This document shows positions 1-9,289 of a DNA stretch of 46,879 nt, in pieces (within the stretch, counting starts at the first letter, position 1; the number at the start of each line of letters is the position of its first letter). A program made the translations under genes and the position numbers. Under the pieces are notes generated by a model. It was not told where the DNA came from and ran no database searches. It saw only the letters and a program-made list of their open reading frames with translations. Source of the stretch: CAZTDD01 sp964612675. Its GTDB lineage: Bacteria > Hinthialibacterota > Hinthialibacteria > Hinthialibacterales > JAKPRU01. Location: the NCBI GenBank assembly GCA_964612675.1, contig CAZTDD010000042.1, forward strand, positions 1 through 46,879, in the 5' to 3' direction.

Positions 1-66
1 GCATTTCTGGGCGATAGATGTTAGGATGGTCTGCCTACATGGGAATCCAGGCTAGTCCAGAGTTGG

Positions 67-291
67 GTGATCCGTCACTTGCAGATTGTCGGCGAGGCTG
101 CAAACAGGCTCTCTCGTTCTCGTCGTCAAATGTATTCGACGATTCCCTGGTCCAAAATCATCGCGATGAGAAACGTTCTCGTTCACGATTACTTTGGCAT
201 TGATCTGGCAGAAGTCTGGTCCGTTGTGGAAAAGGATCTGCCGAACTTGAAGGAACAGATCCAACGAATACTGGATGAATTGGACGATTGA
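67..291 (+). CDS. HepT-like (DUF86) ribonuclease toxin, C-terminal part
   Basis: HepT family proteins are HEPN-fold RNases, normally about 110-115 residues and paired with an MntA nucleotidyltransferase antitoxin. The visible 74 residues carry the family signature: the IRHLQIVGEAANRL helix, the IPWSKIIAMRN segment and the catalytic R-x4-H-x-Y motif (RNVLVHDY). GTG at 67 is only the first start codon in frame and is not a convincing start. The same frame upstream reads FLGDR, then eleven codons including a TAG at 22-24, then RLVQSWVIRHLQ, so the gene seems to have suffered an in-frame insertion or to be decaying. The antitoxin gene, if any, lies outside the window. The family call is firm; whether the gene is functional is doubtful. 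Confidence 0.6.
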   Translation: MIRHLQIVGEAANRLSRSRRQMYSTIPWSKIIAMRNVLVHDYFGIDLAEVWSVVEKDLPNLKEQIQRILDELDD

Positions 292-338
292 AGTCAGGCC
301 AAGAATCGGTCTTTTTTACCTCGATCAATATACCTTCA

Positions 339-1835
339 ATGACAATATTCTGCCTTACATTCACATTTGCACTCGTTGTTCTCCCCCCCGTTGTTCTCCC
401 ACCCGTTTTGTCGGCTACTTCTGATAGTTTTACTGTTACCGGCGAGGTACAAGCGGATGGAGCGGCGGGATTCTGTTTTGTCGAACCCGGCCGAGACATG
501 GTTATCGTGCTTGATGAGGATGCCGGAATCTTGGCGGAACGTGCAGCGAATCTTCTGCAGAGTACCATCGAGCGAAGCACCGGACGGCGTCCGAAAATCC
601 TTCACTACGACGCAGCTCTCTCCAAGGGTTTTCTGGCACATGCCATCGAACTGACACGGGTCCGTTCAAAACGTGATCATGTCCCCGAACGAGACACCTT
701 CACGATCGAGGCCCGCCGCGATTGGGGACGAAACATTGTCGGCATCTCCTCGGTCACAGAGCGGGGCCTCCACCAGGGTGCCGTCGAGTTGCTGCGACGT
801 ACGGCAGAAGCGGAGTGGTTCCCTCCACGTGCCCATCGCCGACGCTCTGGAGCCCATAACCACATTCCTCAGGATCTCCGCATGAAGATGTCAGCCTATA
901 TCCAACGTCAAGAACGCCTTGTCTGGCCGGAAGCGCTGAATCCGCTCAGCCATACGGATATCTTCGAAGACCAAGCTCTGCTGATCGATCGTCAGGCGTT
1001 ACATACTTCCCTCATCGATTGGTGTCTCGTCACCGGATTCGACACGCTGGTCGTGGATACACGTCCTGAGTCAAATGCTGCTTCGAATGCAAATGATGAA
1101 GCGCGTCGTTCGAATTCACTCGTTTCCTATGCACACAAATGCTCGATTAGAATTGTTGATCTGGATTCCAAAGACGATCCGCATCGCACGGCGGCCGAAC
1201 CCTACTGCGACTATCTTCAGCGGCTCTTTCCTTCGTGGAACGTTATATCTGTATTTGACGATCCACAGGGAATCCACGCCAGGTTGGAGGGAAAGGCGCA
1301 ATTCGGTGGAATACGACATCGGATCGACCAAGCGATCGCCTTGGGAGCCCGAGGCATCCTCGTGGACACTCGCCTGATTCGGAATCACGAAGCTCCGCTT
1401 TTGTATCTGGGTTCTTTGTGTCGGACTCCTCACCTCGATCTGAAAAGGTTTCATATTCGGTTCTGCCGCACATTTTTCAATCACGTTTCGAAGTCGTTCC
1501 TTGGTTGGGAAGCCTATTGGGGCGGCCACTACGGGTATGCATATGACTGTTTCCGGAAAGCCTTCGTTCACGCACGCTCCCCCATCGTTCAGGATCGCAT
1601 TCGCGACATGGCGCTATCCTCATTAGCCCTGGACATAGAACAGAAAATGCTGTCGGTCTCTGAATCCGATGAGTTTCTCAGAAGGCAGCGGGAGAGAATC
1701 GACCATGCTCTGCGTTCAATGCCCGATCCTTTATCGTCCGATACGGCAAAAGACATTTGGTTGAGCGAGTTCAACGATCAGTGGAAACGAATCGAACGGG
1801 AGATAGAACCGCGTCGGAGGCCTGCACAGAACTGA
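339..1835 (+). CDS. Exported protein with glycosidase-like (GH67/GH20 N-terminal-type) region
   Basis: The frame is open from TTG 288, but ATG 339 gives a good signal peptide (hydrophobic core FCLTFTFALVVLPPVVLPP, then LSA), so 339 is the likelier start. No strong Shine-Dalgarno is seen for either. Roughly residues 35-165 resemble the alpha/beta domain that precedes the catalytic barrel in alpha-glucuronidases and hexosaminidases (IVLDEDAGILAERAANLL, then STGRRPKI and GISSVTERGLHQGAVELL). The remainder has barrel-like stretches (FDTLVVDTR, IALGARGILVDTR) and ends in a charged helical tail. I cannot identify catalytic acids, so enzymatic activity is uncertain. It runs convergently into the signal peptidase gene 4 bp beyond its stop. 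Confidence 0.55.
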   Translation: MTIFCLTFTFALVVLPPVVLPPVLSATSDSFTVTGEVQADGAAGFCFVEPGRDMVIVLDEDAGILAERAANLLQSTIERSTGRRPKILHYDAALSKGFLAHAIELTRVRSKRDHVPERDTFTIEARRDWGRNIVGISSVTERGLHQGAVELLRRTAEAEWFPPRAHRRRSGAHNHIPQDLRMKMSAYIQRQERLVWPEALNPLSHTDIFEDQALLIDRQALHTSLIDWCLVTGFDTLVVDTRPESNAASNANDEARRSNSLVSYAHKCSIRIVDLDSKDDPHRTAAEPYCDYLQRLFPSWNVISVFDDPQGIHARLEGKAQFGGIRHRIDQAIALGARGILVDTRLIRNHEAPLLYLGSLCRTPHLDLKRFHIRFCRTFFNHVSKSFLGWEAYWGGHYGYAYDCFRKAFVHARSPIVQDRIRDMALSSLALDIEQKMLSVSESDEFLRRQRERIDHALRSMPDPLSSDTAKDIWLSEFNDQWKRIEREIEPRRRPAQN

Positions 1836-1839
1836 AAGT

Positions 1840-2517
1840 TCAGTAGACTCGCTGCGGTTTCGACGGGTCGGACAGAAATGCTTTGAGGGGAGGAACACCC
1901 CGGATTAAGCCGATCCGTGTGGGTGGCCAGTATCGGAAGAACGCCTTCCCCATCACATTGTCGATAGGGACACCCCCCCAATACCGGCTATCGTAACTGT
2001 TCGTACTGTTATCGCCGAAGACATAAATCTCGCCCTCGGGAACCGTGATACCTTCAAACCGCTTACCGTTCGATAACCATTCTGTATAGCGGTTCCGGAT
2101 GAAAAAGTCCGGCTCTTCAACCAACTCGCCGTCCCGATAGATGTGACCGTCATGAATCTCGAGACGATCTCCCGGCAATCCGACAACACGCTTGATATAA
2201 TACGGTTTTTCAGGCCGGTAGATCGCTGCCGGGGTCCGGAAGACAACGATGTCTCCAACATCGATGTCCGTGAAGTGGTATAGGAACTTCGCTACGAAAA
2301 TCCGGTCGCCTTCCTGAAGTGTGTCGCACATCGAAGGCGACGGAATCTGGTAAGCGTCCACGACAAAGCGCTTGATCAATAGCGCCAAGACCAACGCCGT
2401 AAAAAACGCTTCGAGATTCTCGTAGAGCCTACGATGTCGGACAACGTGGTTGACAATTTGCCGGCCCCATTCGTAATGACCGAGCCGGTCGCCCAGACGC
2501 ATGTAAAATCGTCTCAT
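1840..2517 (-). CDS. lepB: Signal peptidase I
   Basis: Membrane serine/lysine protease that removes Sec and Tat signal peptides on the outer face of the cytoplasmic membrane. The 225-residue protein has one N-terminal transmembrane segment (about residues 36-53, FFTALVLALLIKRFVV). It then has the catalytic serine box IPSPSM (Ser62), the lysine box YYIKRVVGLPGD (Lys109), and the conserved boxes FGDNS (167-171) and DSRYWGGV (176-183). All family boxes are present and in order. It lies downstream of an MFS gene on the same strand with an 88-bp gap, so co-transcription is possible. The many exported proteins in this window are its plausible substrates. Confidence 0.95.
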   Translation of the reverse strand: MRRFYMRLGDRLGHYEWGRQIVNHVVRHRRLYENLEAFFTALVLALLIKRFVVDAYQIPSPSMCDTLQEGDRIFVAKFLYHFTDIDVGDIVVFRTPAAIYRPEKPYYIKRVVGLPGDRLEIHDGHIYRDGELVEEPDFFIRNRYTEWLSNGKRFEGITVPEGEIYVFGDNSTNSYDSRYWGGVPIDNVMGKAFFRYWPPTRIGLIRGVPPLKAFLSDPSKPQRVY

Positions 2518-2605
2518 ATCACCCAGATCAATCTCGTAACAAGCTCATTGGTTCAGGCCATTCAGTATGCCTGGAAAAACCACAACGTGGAGTCTTCCCC
2601 GCCAA

Positions 2606-3919
2606 TCAGGTTTCATCCCGGTGCCGCGGTTCCGGCAGACGGCGGGACAACCAGAATAGCAGCAAACCCGCCATGAGCGCCAGTACGAACACCGCCTGAT
2701 AGGACAGAAGTGACGCCAAAACACCTCCCAAAACAGGAAACAGCGCCGCCGGAAGAAGGATCAGTTCCACCGTCCCGAGGTATGTTGGCCGAAGCGGTCC
2801 GGGCGCGATCTCTAAAAGGTAATTGATATGCCCCATCAGATAGGCGGTGTGGACCGACGCGGAGCAGATCACCGCGCCCGTCATCAACGCCATGGGAACG
2901 AGACTTCCGCTTCCCAAAATGCCTTGCGCGTACAATGCACCGAGCGCCAAGCCCGGAACGGCCACACAGAAGAGCGACGCACAAAAAAGGACCATTCGAT
3001 TACCGTACCGATCGCTCATCCGAGCCCAAATCAGGTTGACCAGGATACTGACAGTCATAAAGATCCCAACGAATGTACCGGAAATGGAGGGCTCCGCGTC
3101 AAGGTGTTCGAGCGCGCAGGGAGCGAGGAACGGAAACGGTACCATCCCAAGCGCCATTACAGTCCGAAACAGGGCGAGTCCGCGAAACGCTCGGTCCGTG
3201 CGTAACGATTCGATCCCTTGTTTTGCGAAACCTCGCAATCCGAGCCGCGACGACCGAACGGGATGAAGGGGCTCACGGATAAACAAAAAACAACTGACTG
3301 CGACCAACATGATGCCGAGGGCGATGACAAAAACGAGCGAATAATTGCGAGGAAAAGGAAAACGCTCGGGGCGGGAGAGAATGGCGTAGAGTACGCTGCC
3401 CATTCCCGCCGCGAAGATCCCTCCGACCACACGGCGCAGACCAAAAAATGCGCCCCGCTGCGTCGGCTTCACCGACTTTGCCACAATATCGAAGAACGGA
3501 ATCGCGGCAATACCGAAGGCTGAGGTGAATGCGGCGTAAAAAACAATGAAAAGCACGACGCCAAGCGACACCGGGAACCGGTCCAGGAAAAAGACCAGCA
3601 GGCAAAGAACCGCCAGGCTCGACGCCCGTGTGACTACCGATAGAAGGTAGATCGGCATTTTACGGCGGCGATGCTCGACAAGACCCGGCAACAGGGCCTG
3701 CGGCCATTGCCAACCGATGTAATACAACGCCTGAGGGAGCCCCGCCAGAATACGGTTGCCGGTGTAAGTAAAAATGAACGGTGACATCACCAACGAAGGC
3801 TCCACCAACGCGTTCGCGCCCTGGAACAGAATCCCGTTGATGACGCCCAACCAAAAATTCCGCGGCACGGTCTCCGTGGTCGACGACTCCGATTGATTCG
3901 TATCTGCTGAGGACGACAT
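2606..3919 (-). CDS. MFS-type membrane transporter
   Basis: A 437-residue polytopic protein with about 12 hydrophobic segments after a short Ser/Thr-rich N-terminus. The major facilitator loop signature is seen in the second half as ARMSDRYGNRM. A charged loop (EHRRRKM) sits at the equivalent place in the first half, and a large mid-protein cytoplasmic loop is present (REPLHPVRSSRLGLRGFAKQ). The N-terminal half contains NGILFQGANALVEPSLVMSP, seen in MFS groups of unknown substrate. The C-terminus is a short basic tail (RRLPEPRHRDET). The substrate cannot be told from sequence. It is divergent from the glycosyltransferase operon at 4194. Confidence 0.8.
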   Translation of the reverse strand: MSSSADTNQSESSTTETVPRNFWLGVINGILFQGANALVEPSLVMSPFIFTYTGNRILAGLPQALYYIGWQWPQALLPGLVEHRRRKMPIYLLSVVTRASSLAVLCLLVFFLDRFPVSLGVVLFIVFYAAFTSAFGIAAIPFFDIVAKSVKPTQRGAFFGLRRVVGGIFAAGMGSVLYAILSRPERFPFPRNYSLVFVIALGIMLVAVSCFLFIREPLHPVRSSRLGLRGFAKQGIESLRTDRAFRGLALFRTVMALGMVPFPFLAPCALEHLDAEPSISGTFVGIFMTVSILVNLIWARMSDRYGNRMVLFCASLFCVAVPGLALGALYAQGILGSGSLVPMALMTGAVICSASVHTAYLMGHINYLLEIAPGPLRPTYLGTVELILLPAALFPVLGGVLASLLSYQAVFVLALMAGLLLFWLSRRLPEPRHRDET

Positions 3920-4110
3920 TCAATACCAGCTTTTCAACCGGACACTCAAAGCACTCTATCCGTGGATGATCCCATGGTACCAGAAATCGATGGGAAGGCT
4001 GAAACGTCCCCCATAGGCGTGCGTCCGTGTGTCTCCTAGATTCTCTTTTTCCTCCGAATTGTCGGCACGCGTAAGAGAACAAACCGCCGCAACAACGTCA
4101 AGTCGATAAC

Positions 4111-4140
4111 TTGACACTCCGATATCCCCAGGTCTATACT
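4111..4140 (+). promoter_or_regulatory. Sigma70-type promoter for the GT2/GT-C operon
   Basis: A perfect -35 TTGACA (4111-4116), an 18-nt spacer and a -10 TATACT (4135-4140). Initiation is expected near 4147. This argues against any upstream start for the GT2 gene and leaves ATG 4164 or ATG 4194. Confidence 0.6.
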
Positions 4141-4193
4141 CAATTTTGCCTTTCTGTATATTCATGATCGATTGTGAGACAGATCTCAATTCC

Positions 4194-5030
4194 ATGCTGC
4201 TTTCCATCATTATTCCTGCACGCAATGAAGAGAAGAATATTGGAAATACGCTGAAAAGTATTGTGCGGGTTTTTGATCGGAATGAACTCTCATTCGAGAT
4301 TATTGTTGTCGACGATGGAAGTACCGACGGGACAGTCGCCGAAGTTGAAAGAATGATGACGGACGACGAGCGAATCCGTCTCGTCCAGAATCAAGGTGAA
4401 CATGGGTATGGACTGGCGGTTCGATGCGCTTTGGATGTATATGCAGGCGATGCCGTCGCAATCGTAATGGCCGACTGTTCGGATTCTCCGGACGACATTA
4501 TTCAGTACTATCACATTTTGAAAGACCGAGCGGAATGTGCGTTCGGGTCGCGATTCATCAAAGGAAGCAAACTCATCGATTATCCCTGGTTTAAGCTGTT
4601 CGTGAATCGCATTGCGAATTTCGTAATCAAAGTACTGTTTCGAATCCCATACAATGATGTGACGAATGCCTTCAAAGGATATCGATCGGAAGTGATTGAA
4701 GGCTGCCGTCCGTTTCTTTCGCACCATTTCAATCTGACGGTGGAAATGCCGCTCAAGGCGATTGTGCGGGGCTACACATACGAAGTGATACCGATCAGTT
4801 GGACGAACCGCAGCGTCGGTGTTTCGAACTTCAAGATCAAGGAAATGGGAAGCCGGTACACATTTATCCTATTCTATGCGTTTCTGGAAAAGTTGCTTGT
4901 TCGCAAGGATTATCAGCGACGGAGAGAGGTAACGAGGCCCTATCGAAATGCCGATGTGGACTTGTCGAAGGAATCGCGTGTCGATCTTCTCGGCCAATAC
5001 GCCGGTCTTTCACACCGCCGCCGACCGTGA
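4194..5030 (+). CDS. GT2 family glycosyltransferase, polyprenyl-phosphate sugar synthase type
   Basis: GT-A fold family 2 enzyme resembling dolichol/polyprenyl-phosphate mannose synthases, which move a sugar from a nucleotide donor to a lipid phosphate. Counting from ATG 4194, the N-terminus is LSIIIPARNEE (3-13), the nucleotide-binding DDGS is at 40-43 and the metal-binding DxD equivalent is in MADCSDSPDD (92-101). GSRFIKGS and NAFKGYR follow, all typical of the DPM1 group. No C-terminal transmembrane domain is seen. ATG 4164 is also possible (ten residues longer); neither has a clear ribosome site. The GT-C gene starts 20 bp downstream, so this enzyme probably makes the lipid-linked donor that the next gene uses. 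Confidence 0.85.
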   Translation: MLLSIIIPARNEEKNIGNTLKSIVRVFDRNELSFEIIVVDDGSTDGTVAEVERMMTDDERIRLVQNQGEHGYGLAVRCALDVYAGDAVAIVMADCSDSPDDIIQYYHILKDRAECAFGSRFIKGSKLIDYPWFKLFVNRIANFVIKVLFRIPYNDVTNAFKGYRSEVIEGCRPFLSHHFNLTVEMPLKAIVRGYTYEVIPISWTNRSVGVSNFKIKEMGSRYTFILFYAFLEKLLVRKDYQRRREVTRPYRNADVDLSKESRVDLLGQYAGLSHRRRP

Positions 5031-5050
5031 GGTCCGAAACTCCGGAGATT

Positions 5051-6598
5051 ATGGATCAACGTTTCCTTTCTTCTCGCGTTTTCTGGTCGATTGTCGCAGG
5101 TATCGCTGTTTTCTATGTTGTTTTCCGCGTTCCCATCGCTTCACGCTTCTCGCAAACAACAGACGAAGTCTATTACGCAATCCCCGGTGTCATGGTCCAT
5201 CGGACGGGAATCCCATCCATTCCCTACATTCCCGCCCGCGATGCCGATTATCTATACTATAAATCAGACATTTGCCTATTCTTCTTTCCACCGTTGTATT
5301 TCTTCATTCAGGGCGCGGTCCATTCTCTAATCGGTGATGGTTTAGCCCAGGCACGTTTTGCGTCCACATTGGGAGCTGTGGGTTTCCTGTTTCTCGTTGC
5401 CTGGTTCGGAAAACGGGCGGTACAGGATTCCAGGGTAGTTCTCTGCTCGGTTTTTTGGGTTTCACTTTCCAACTTGGTCGTGTGGTGCGGTAATCTGTGC
5501 AGACCGGACATTTACTGCGCAGCCTTCGGTCTCCTTGCACTCCTCCTATTTCTGAAAGATGTGGAACACCCCTCCGCAAAGTTCCTTTGGGGTGCCGGGC
5601 TATCGCTGGGTTGTGCCGTGATGTGTCACGTGGTAGGGCTGATCGCCTGGGGTATGATCGGTCTTCTTTCGCTCGGTTTCATCGTACAGAAGCGGCGGGG
5701 ATTCTTACGGAGCGTTTCTCTGTTCGCGATCGGGTGTCTGCCTTTTCTGATGTGGCTACCCTACATTCTGAAGTATCCTGAGATTTTCAGAACGCAGTTC
5801 ATTACACATATGTTCGGCCAGGGCAGTTCGGAACTAAGCCATTCCATATTGTATTTTCCAATCACTGTGTATCGTCTGTATACCGTTTATTATTCCGAGA
5901 TTTTCGGTTGGCCGCTTTTACTCCTCCTTACAGTTTCCGCCTGCACATTCCTATACCGACATCCTCCTCGTATTCGTGCTCTTGGGAGCGAGAACTCGAT
6001 TGACGGCAGGGGGCGTCTGTGTATGCTTTCCACCTGCCTTATTCTCAGTCTATTCTTCCATGCGTTCCTCGTAGGGAGACATTATATTTTCGGATATGCG
6101 CTTTTCCCCCTGCCGTTTCTCGTTTTGGTCTTGGCACACCAAGGATTCGCCGTGTTGGACCGTTTCCCCTCTCTCCGTGGGAACGTTATCCCTACCGTGA
6201 TTCTTGTGCTTGTTCTAACAGTGCCTTTCCTTCGAGGTTCCTGGCTTCGTGTCACGTTCGCCCACTACCAACACTGGAACGACCCCGCTTACATCATCTC
6301 ACAGCAAGTCGACCGTGTGGTTCAGGATATCCCTGATGGCAGCCGCGTGGCGGTCGGTAAGACAGCGGTCATGCCTGTGTATTTGGAGGGATACCATACG
6401 ATTTATGCCGATCCCCGATGGTCGCCCGGTTATATTGGCGATTACGATTATCTCCTTGTCGGGCGGTGGGGCCGGGAAGAAATTCTTCCGCTTTACGCAG
6501 AGGAGGTGCGATTGGTTAGAAGCTACGGCGATCGAGACGACCCTTTCTGCGTCTATCTGGAACTATACCAACGCACCCGTTCCGGCCCCGAACAGTAA
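5051..6598 (+). CDS. GT-C (family 39-like) membrane glycosyltransferase
   Basis: A 515-residue polytopic protein with about 10-12 membrane segments. The first extracytoplasmic loop holds the Asp-Glu pair expected of GT-C/PMT enzymes (TTDEVYY, Asp38-Glu39), followed by the aromatic FFFPPLYFF loop that often follows in this family. The C-terminal about 80 residues form a soluble domain. The frame is open far upstream, but ATG 5051, preceded by CCGGAG at proper spacing, is the natural start because the upstream frame overlaps the GT2 gene. Such enzymes transfer sugars from polyprenyl-phosphate donors to proteins or lipids outside the membrane. Pairing with the GT2 gene supports that role; donor and acceptor are unknown. 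Confidence 0.8.
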   Translation: MDQRFLSSRVFWSIVAGIAVFYVVFRVPIASRFSQTTDEVYYAIPGVMVHRTGIPSIPYIPARDADYLYYKSDICLFFFPPLYFFIQGAVHSLIGDGLAQARFASTLGAVGFLFLVAWFGKRAVQDSRVVLCSVFWVSLSNLVVWCGNLCRPDIYCAAFGLLALLLFLKDVEHPSAKFLWGAGLSLGCAVMCHVVGLIAWGMIGLLSLGFIVQKRRGFLRSVSLFAIGCLPFLMWLPYILKYPEIFRTQFITHMFGQGSSELSHSILYFPITVYRLYTVYYSEIFGWPLLLLLTVSACTFLYRHPPRIRALGSENSIDGRGRLCMLSTCLILSLFFHAFLVGRHYIFGYALFPLPFLVLVLAHQGFAVLDRFPSLRGNVIPTVILVLVLTVPFLRGSWLRVTFAHYQHWNDPAYIISQQVDRVVQDIPDGSRVAVGKTAVMPVYLEGYHTIYADPRWSPGYIGDYDYLLVGRWGREEILPLYAEEVRLVRSYGDRDDPFCVYLELYQRTRSGPEQ

Positions 6599-6618
6599 CG
6601 AATTTCTCTCCCTCTTAG

Positions 6619-7905
6619 CTACTCGTCAATATTCATCCCCTGCTCGACCTTGGCATTGCTCATGTTGTTGATCCGCATAGGCCCGTGAAACCGGTTGCCC
6701 TTGATGATGGCGGATCGAAGATCTCCGTCCATGAAAATGTGCGGTTTCGCTCTGCCAAATCGCGAGTCGGAAATGATCACGTCACCGTTTGTTGCCCGGA
6801 TAGCATAATCGTCCTCCGACCAATCGCAGAAATTGCATTGCGAAAAACTAACAAATCCCGGGCCACGCAGCTCCGCACACGACCTCGTCGGGCCCCAGAA
6901 GGAGCAATTCGAGAGTTGGACCACACCTTTGAATGTCTCAGTCGTGACAACCTCCACCGGCCTGTCCCCGGAAAAAGTCACGAATTCACCGTTGGTAATC
7001 AAAAGGCCGGGCGTTTGGGTCTGCTCCACCCACAATCCATATTGGCCTCCATCCGCCCCGATACCCAGGAAATTCCCGTTGCAGGCTCCGTTCGCCGTCT
7101 CAACAAATTTGTAACAGATCTTGAACCCCCAAGCGAACGTGTTGAATACATATTCCCAGTCCGTTCTTCCGAAGACAAACACTTCGAGATTGGTATTCAC
7201 GTATTCGGCGAGCTGTTTCCACTTGCCGCCCTCTTTCGGTGCATTGGCAGCGTCTGCCCGCGCCCAATAATGGGGATTGACGTGGACATTCTCAATCCGG
7301 CCGATGTCGGTGCACTTATCAATGAAAATACCGGTGCGCAATACACAACCATACACATTCCGGATCGAATGGAGCTCATGATGTCGATATCCGAAGTTGA
7401 TCCCCTGGTAAGCCGCCACCAGGGTCACATCCAATACGCTGCAGTTCATCCCCGCTCCACGGATTGCCCACGGGTATGGAACGACATCGTCAATGGACTG
7501 CTCCGGGTAAAAAATGGTGAGACCCCGAATCGTACTGCTCGGCTCAAGCTCAACCGCCGGCGGACCGTCTTCAACGCCTCGGCCTCCGGTCACGAACAAC
7601 GCACTGCCCCAGGATTGGTCGGAATGATGCGGCGCTTCCCACACCCCACGCAAAGTGACACCGGAAGGAACGGTCAACGATCCCTTCAAGAGATATTTTC
7701 CCGCAGGAAGATACACTTCACCGCCGCCTGCGTTTCCCGCCGCGTCGAGGGCCTTTTGAATCGACGCCGTGTCGTCTGTTTTCGCATCTCCTTTGGCTCC
7801 GTATTCCGTAACCAAAAAAGATCGCGAAACCTCAGCGGCATTCGAGGTACAAATCGCGGCCAAAGCCATAACACAAAATCCGACGATGAAAACTCGTTTG
7901 TTCAT
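6619..7905 (-). CDS. Exported right-handed beta-helix protein (pectate-lyase-3 / GH28-like)
   Basis: Residues 1-23 form a Sec signal peptide (FIVGFCVMALAAICTSNAA). The mature N-terminus FLVTEYGAKGDAKTDDTASI is the hallmark opening of Pectate_lyase_3 / rhamnogalacturonase-type beta-helix proteins, followed by GGGEVYLPAGKYLL. The rest is a series of short beta-strand turns (GLTIFYPEQ, NVYGCVLRTGIFID, NCSFWGP, QCNFCDW, DSRFGRA) consistent with a parallel beta-helix to the C-terminus. A strong ribosome site (GGAGGAATTT) precedes ATG 7905. A role in binding or cutting plant or algal polysaccharide is family-based inference. Catalytic residues cannot be assigned, and many relatives act as scaffolds. 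Confidence 0.8.
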   Translation of the reverse strand: MNKRVFIVGFCVMALAAICTSNAAEVSRSFLVTEYGAKGDAKTDDTASIQKALDAAGNAGGGEVYLPAGKYLLKGSLTVPSGVTLRGVWEAPHHSDQSWGSALFVTGGRGVEDGPPAVELEPSSTIRGLTIFYPEQSIDDVVPYPWAIRGAGMNCSVLDVTLVAAYQGINFGYRHHELHSIRNVYGCVLRTGIFIDKCTDIGRIENVHVNPHYWARADAANAPKEGGKWKQLAEYVNTNLEVFVFGRTDWEYVFNTFAWGFKICYKFVETANGACNGNFLGIGADGGQYGLWVEQTQTPGLLITNGEFVTFSGDRPVEVVTTETFKGVVQLSNCSFWGPTRSCAELRGPGFVSFSQCNFCDWSEDDYAIRATNGDVIISDSRFGRAKPHIFMDGDLRSAIIKGNRFHGPMRINNMSNAKVEQGMNIDE

Positions 7906-8053
7906 TGGAAATTCCTCCAGTCGATCAACCGGGTAATGGATCCACCTACAGCCCGAATCCGATTCGTATAATCATCGCACAAATCCTCAACTATCTGAAT
8001 GTCCAATGAACCACGAACTCGTCGGTTGTCGCCCGAAGCAAATATAGCGCAAC

Positions 8054-9139
8054 TTACATCTCATACAGTTTTGGGCACCCCCGACATCGCTCGTACGGGG
8101 TGCCGTTCGCGAATCCCGAGCGAAAATCCGAGTACGCTCTTGACTTCCAGATGGCGGGAAGCGATTCACGATCGACATTTCCAAAGGTCAAGCGCTCATA
8201 CTCTCGACGGGTTCCTTGTTCGACATATTCGGCTTGTGTTACGGGCAGGTTTGTGAAAACACAGGGAGAAACGCTTCCTACGGCGGACACGACCAGGGCC
8301 TGTTCCACGTTCTCGGCGCAGGCATAACAACGACTATCCGGAAGAGAGAATGCATTTGCCGACGAAGGTCTTTGTTCTGGCGCATCGGGAGGAGTATCCT
8401 CGGAGAAAATCGGAAGCGAAGGAATCTGTACGTGGATTTCGACCCCGTGTTCTGCTCCTCTCTCGACAGTCTTGGTCAAACAACGCCGTGCATTCTCTCG
8501 TGTCTCTTGGTCGACGTATCCCAATGCTTCTTTTTCCAACGATGGTGTTGGTACAAAATCCAATCCGCTAATTACAACCTGGCTGACACCCAGCCCGCAG
8601 AGCGTTTCCGGCAATCCTTCAAGGTCCTCTATCATCGAAGGAAGAAAAAGATAAGCGACATGGATTGCCGGACGACTGAACCCTACTTCTCGTTTTGCAC
8701 AGTCCACATATCGAATGGCTTGGAGAACTTGAGAAAGTTCTGTTCCGCGTCGGATCTTGTCGTTCCTCGCGGTTGTTCCGGCCAGAGAGAATGCAAGGAT
8801 ATCGATTTCCGAATGGACCACGCGGATCGCTTCACGTTCGGTAAGATGCATTCCATTTGTCGTTGTACCCACTCGATATCCTGCCTCCTTCGCCAAGGTC
8901 ACAAATGACATGAAGTCTGGATGCAGAAAAGGTTCTCCCCACCCCTGCAGAAACAATAGTTTTGTTTTTCCCGCCCCGGCGAGAATATTCTTGAACGTAG
9001 AGAGCGACATGTGATGGTTCAGCCAATTGTCGCGGTAAACCGTGCGCGGACAATACACACAGGAACCGCTGCACCGTGTAGTCACTTCCACCTGGATCCA
9101 ATCCAGACATAATCGCTTGGGAAAACCAAATAATCTCAT
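8054..9139 (-). CDS. Radical SAM protein with SPASM-type C-terminal cysteine cluster
   Basis: The N-terminus has the radical SAM iron-sulfur motif CSGSCVYC (Cys23, 27, 30; C-x3-C-x2-C) after QVEVTTR. The GE-type SAM-binding segment GWGEPFLHPDF follows, as in MoaA/PqqE-like enzymes. The C-terminal third has the spaced cysteines of a SPASM/twitch domain (SRCYACAENV, SPCVFTNL, ERCRGCPKLYE), which bind auxiliary clusters. Such proteins modify peptides or cofactors, but no precursor peptide gene is apparent beside it, so the substrate is unknown. It precedes the beta-helix gene on the same strand with a 148-bp gap. Confidence 0.85.
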   Translation of the reverse strand: MRLFGFPKRLCLDWIQVEVTTRCSGSCVYCPRTVYRDNWLNHHMSLSTFKNILAGAGKTKLLFLQGWGEPFLHPDFMSFVTLAKEAGYRVGTTTNGMHLTEREAIRVVHSEIDILAFSLAGTTARNDKIRRGTELSQVLQAIRYVDCAKREVGFSRPAIHVAYLFLPSMIEDLEGLPETLCGLGVSQVVISGLDFVPTPSLEKEALGYVDQETRENARRCLTKTVERGAEHGVEIHVQIPSLPIFSEDTPPDAPEQRPSSANAFSLPDSRCYACAENVEQALVVSAVGSVSPCVFTNLPVTQAEYVEQGTRREYERLTFGNVDRESLPAIWKSRAYSDFRSGFANGTPYERCRGCPKLYEM

Positions 9140-9289
9140 TTAGCCTGCATCAAAGTGGTTTGCCGCACCTGCTCGATCGAGTGGGTAAACAGGGTATATC
9201 TCCGTCTTGAGGACATCATTTCGCAGAGCGAAACGGGATAGATCCACGCTTCTGAATCGAGAAATCTCTGTTCAGTAGAGGTATCCCTC

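Noticed and set aside
4799..5050. Extended start of the GT-C gene
   Set aside because: It overlaps the end of the GT2 gene in another frame and ATG 5051 has a good ribosome site.
6685..7971. 428-residue plus-strand frame
   Set aside because: It is the antisense shadow of the beta-helix gene, which has a signal peptide and family motifs.
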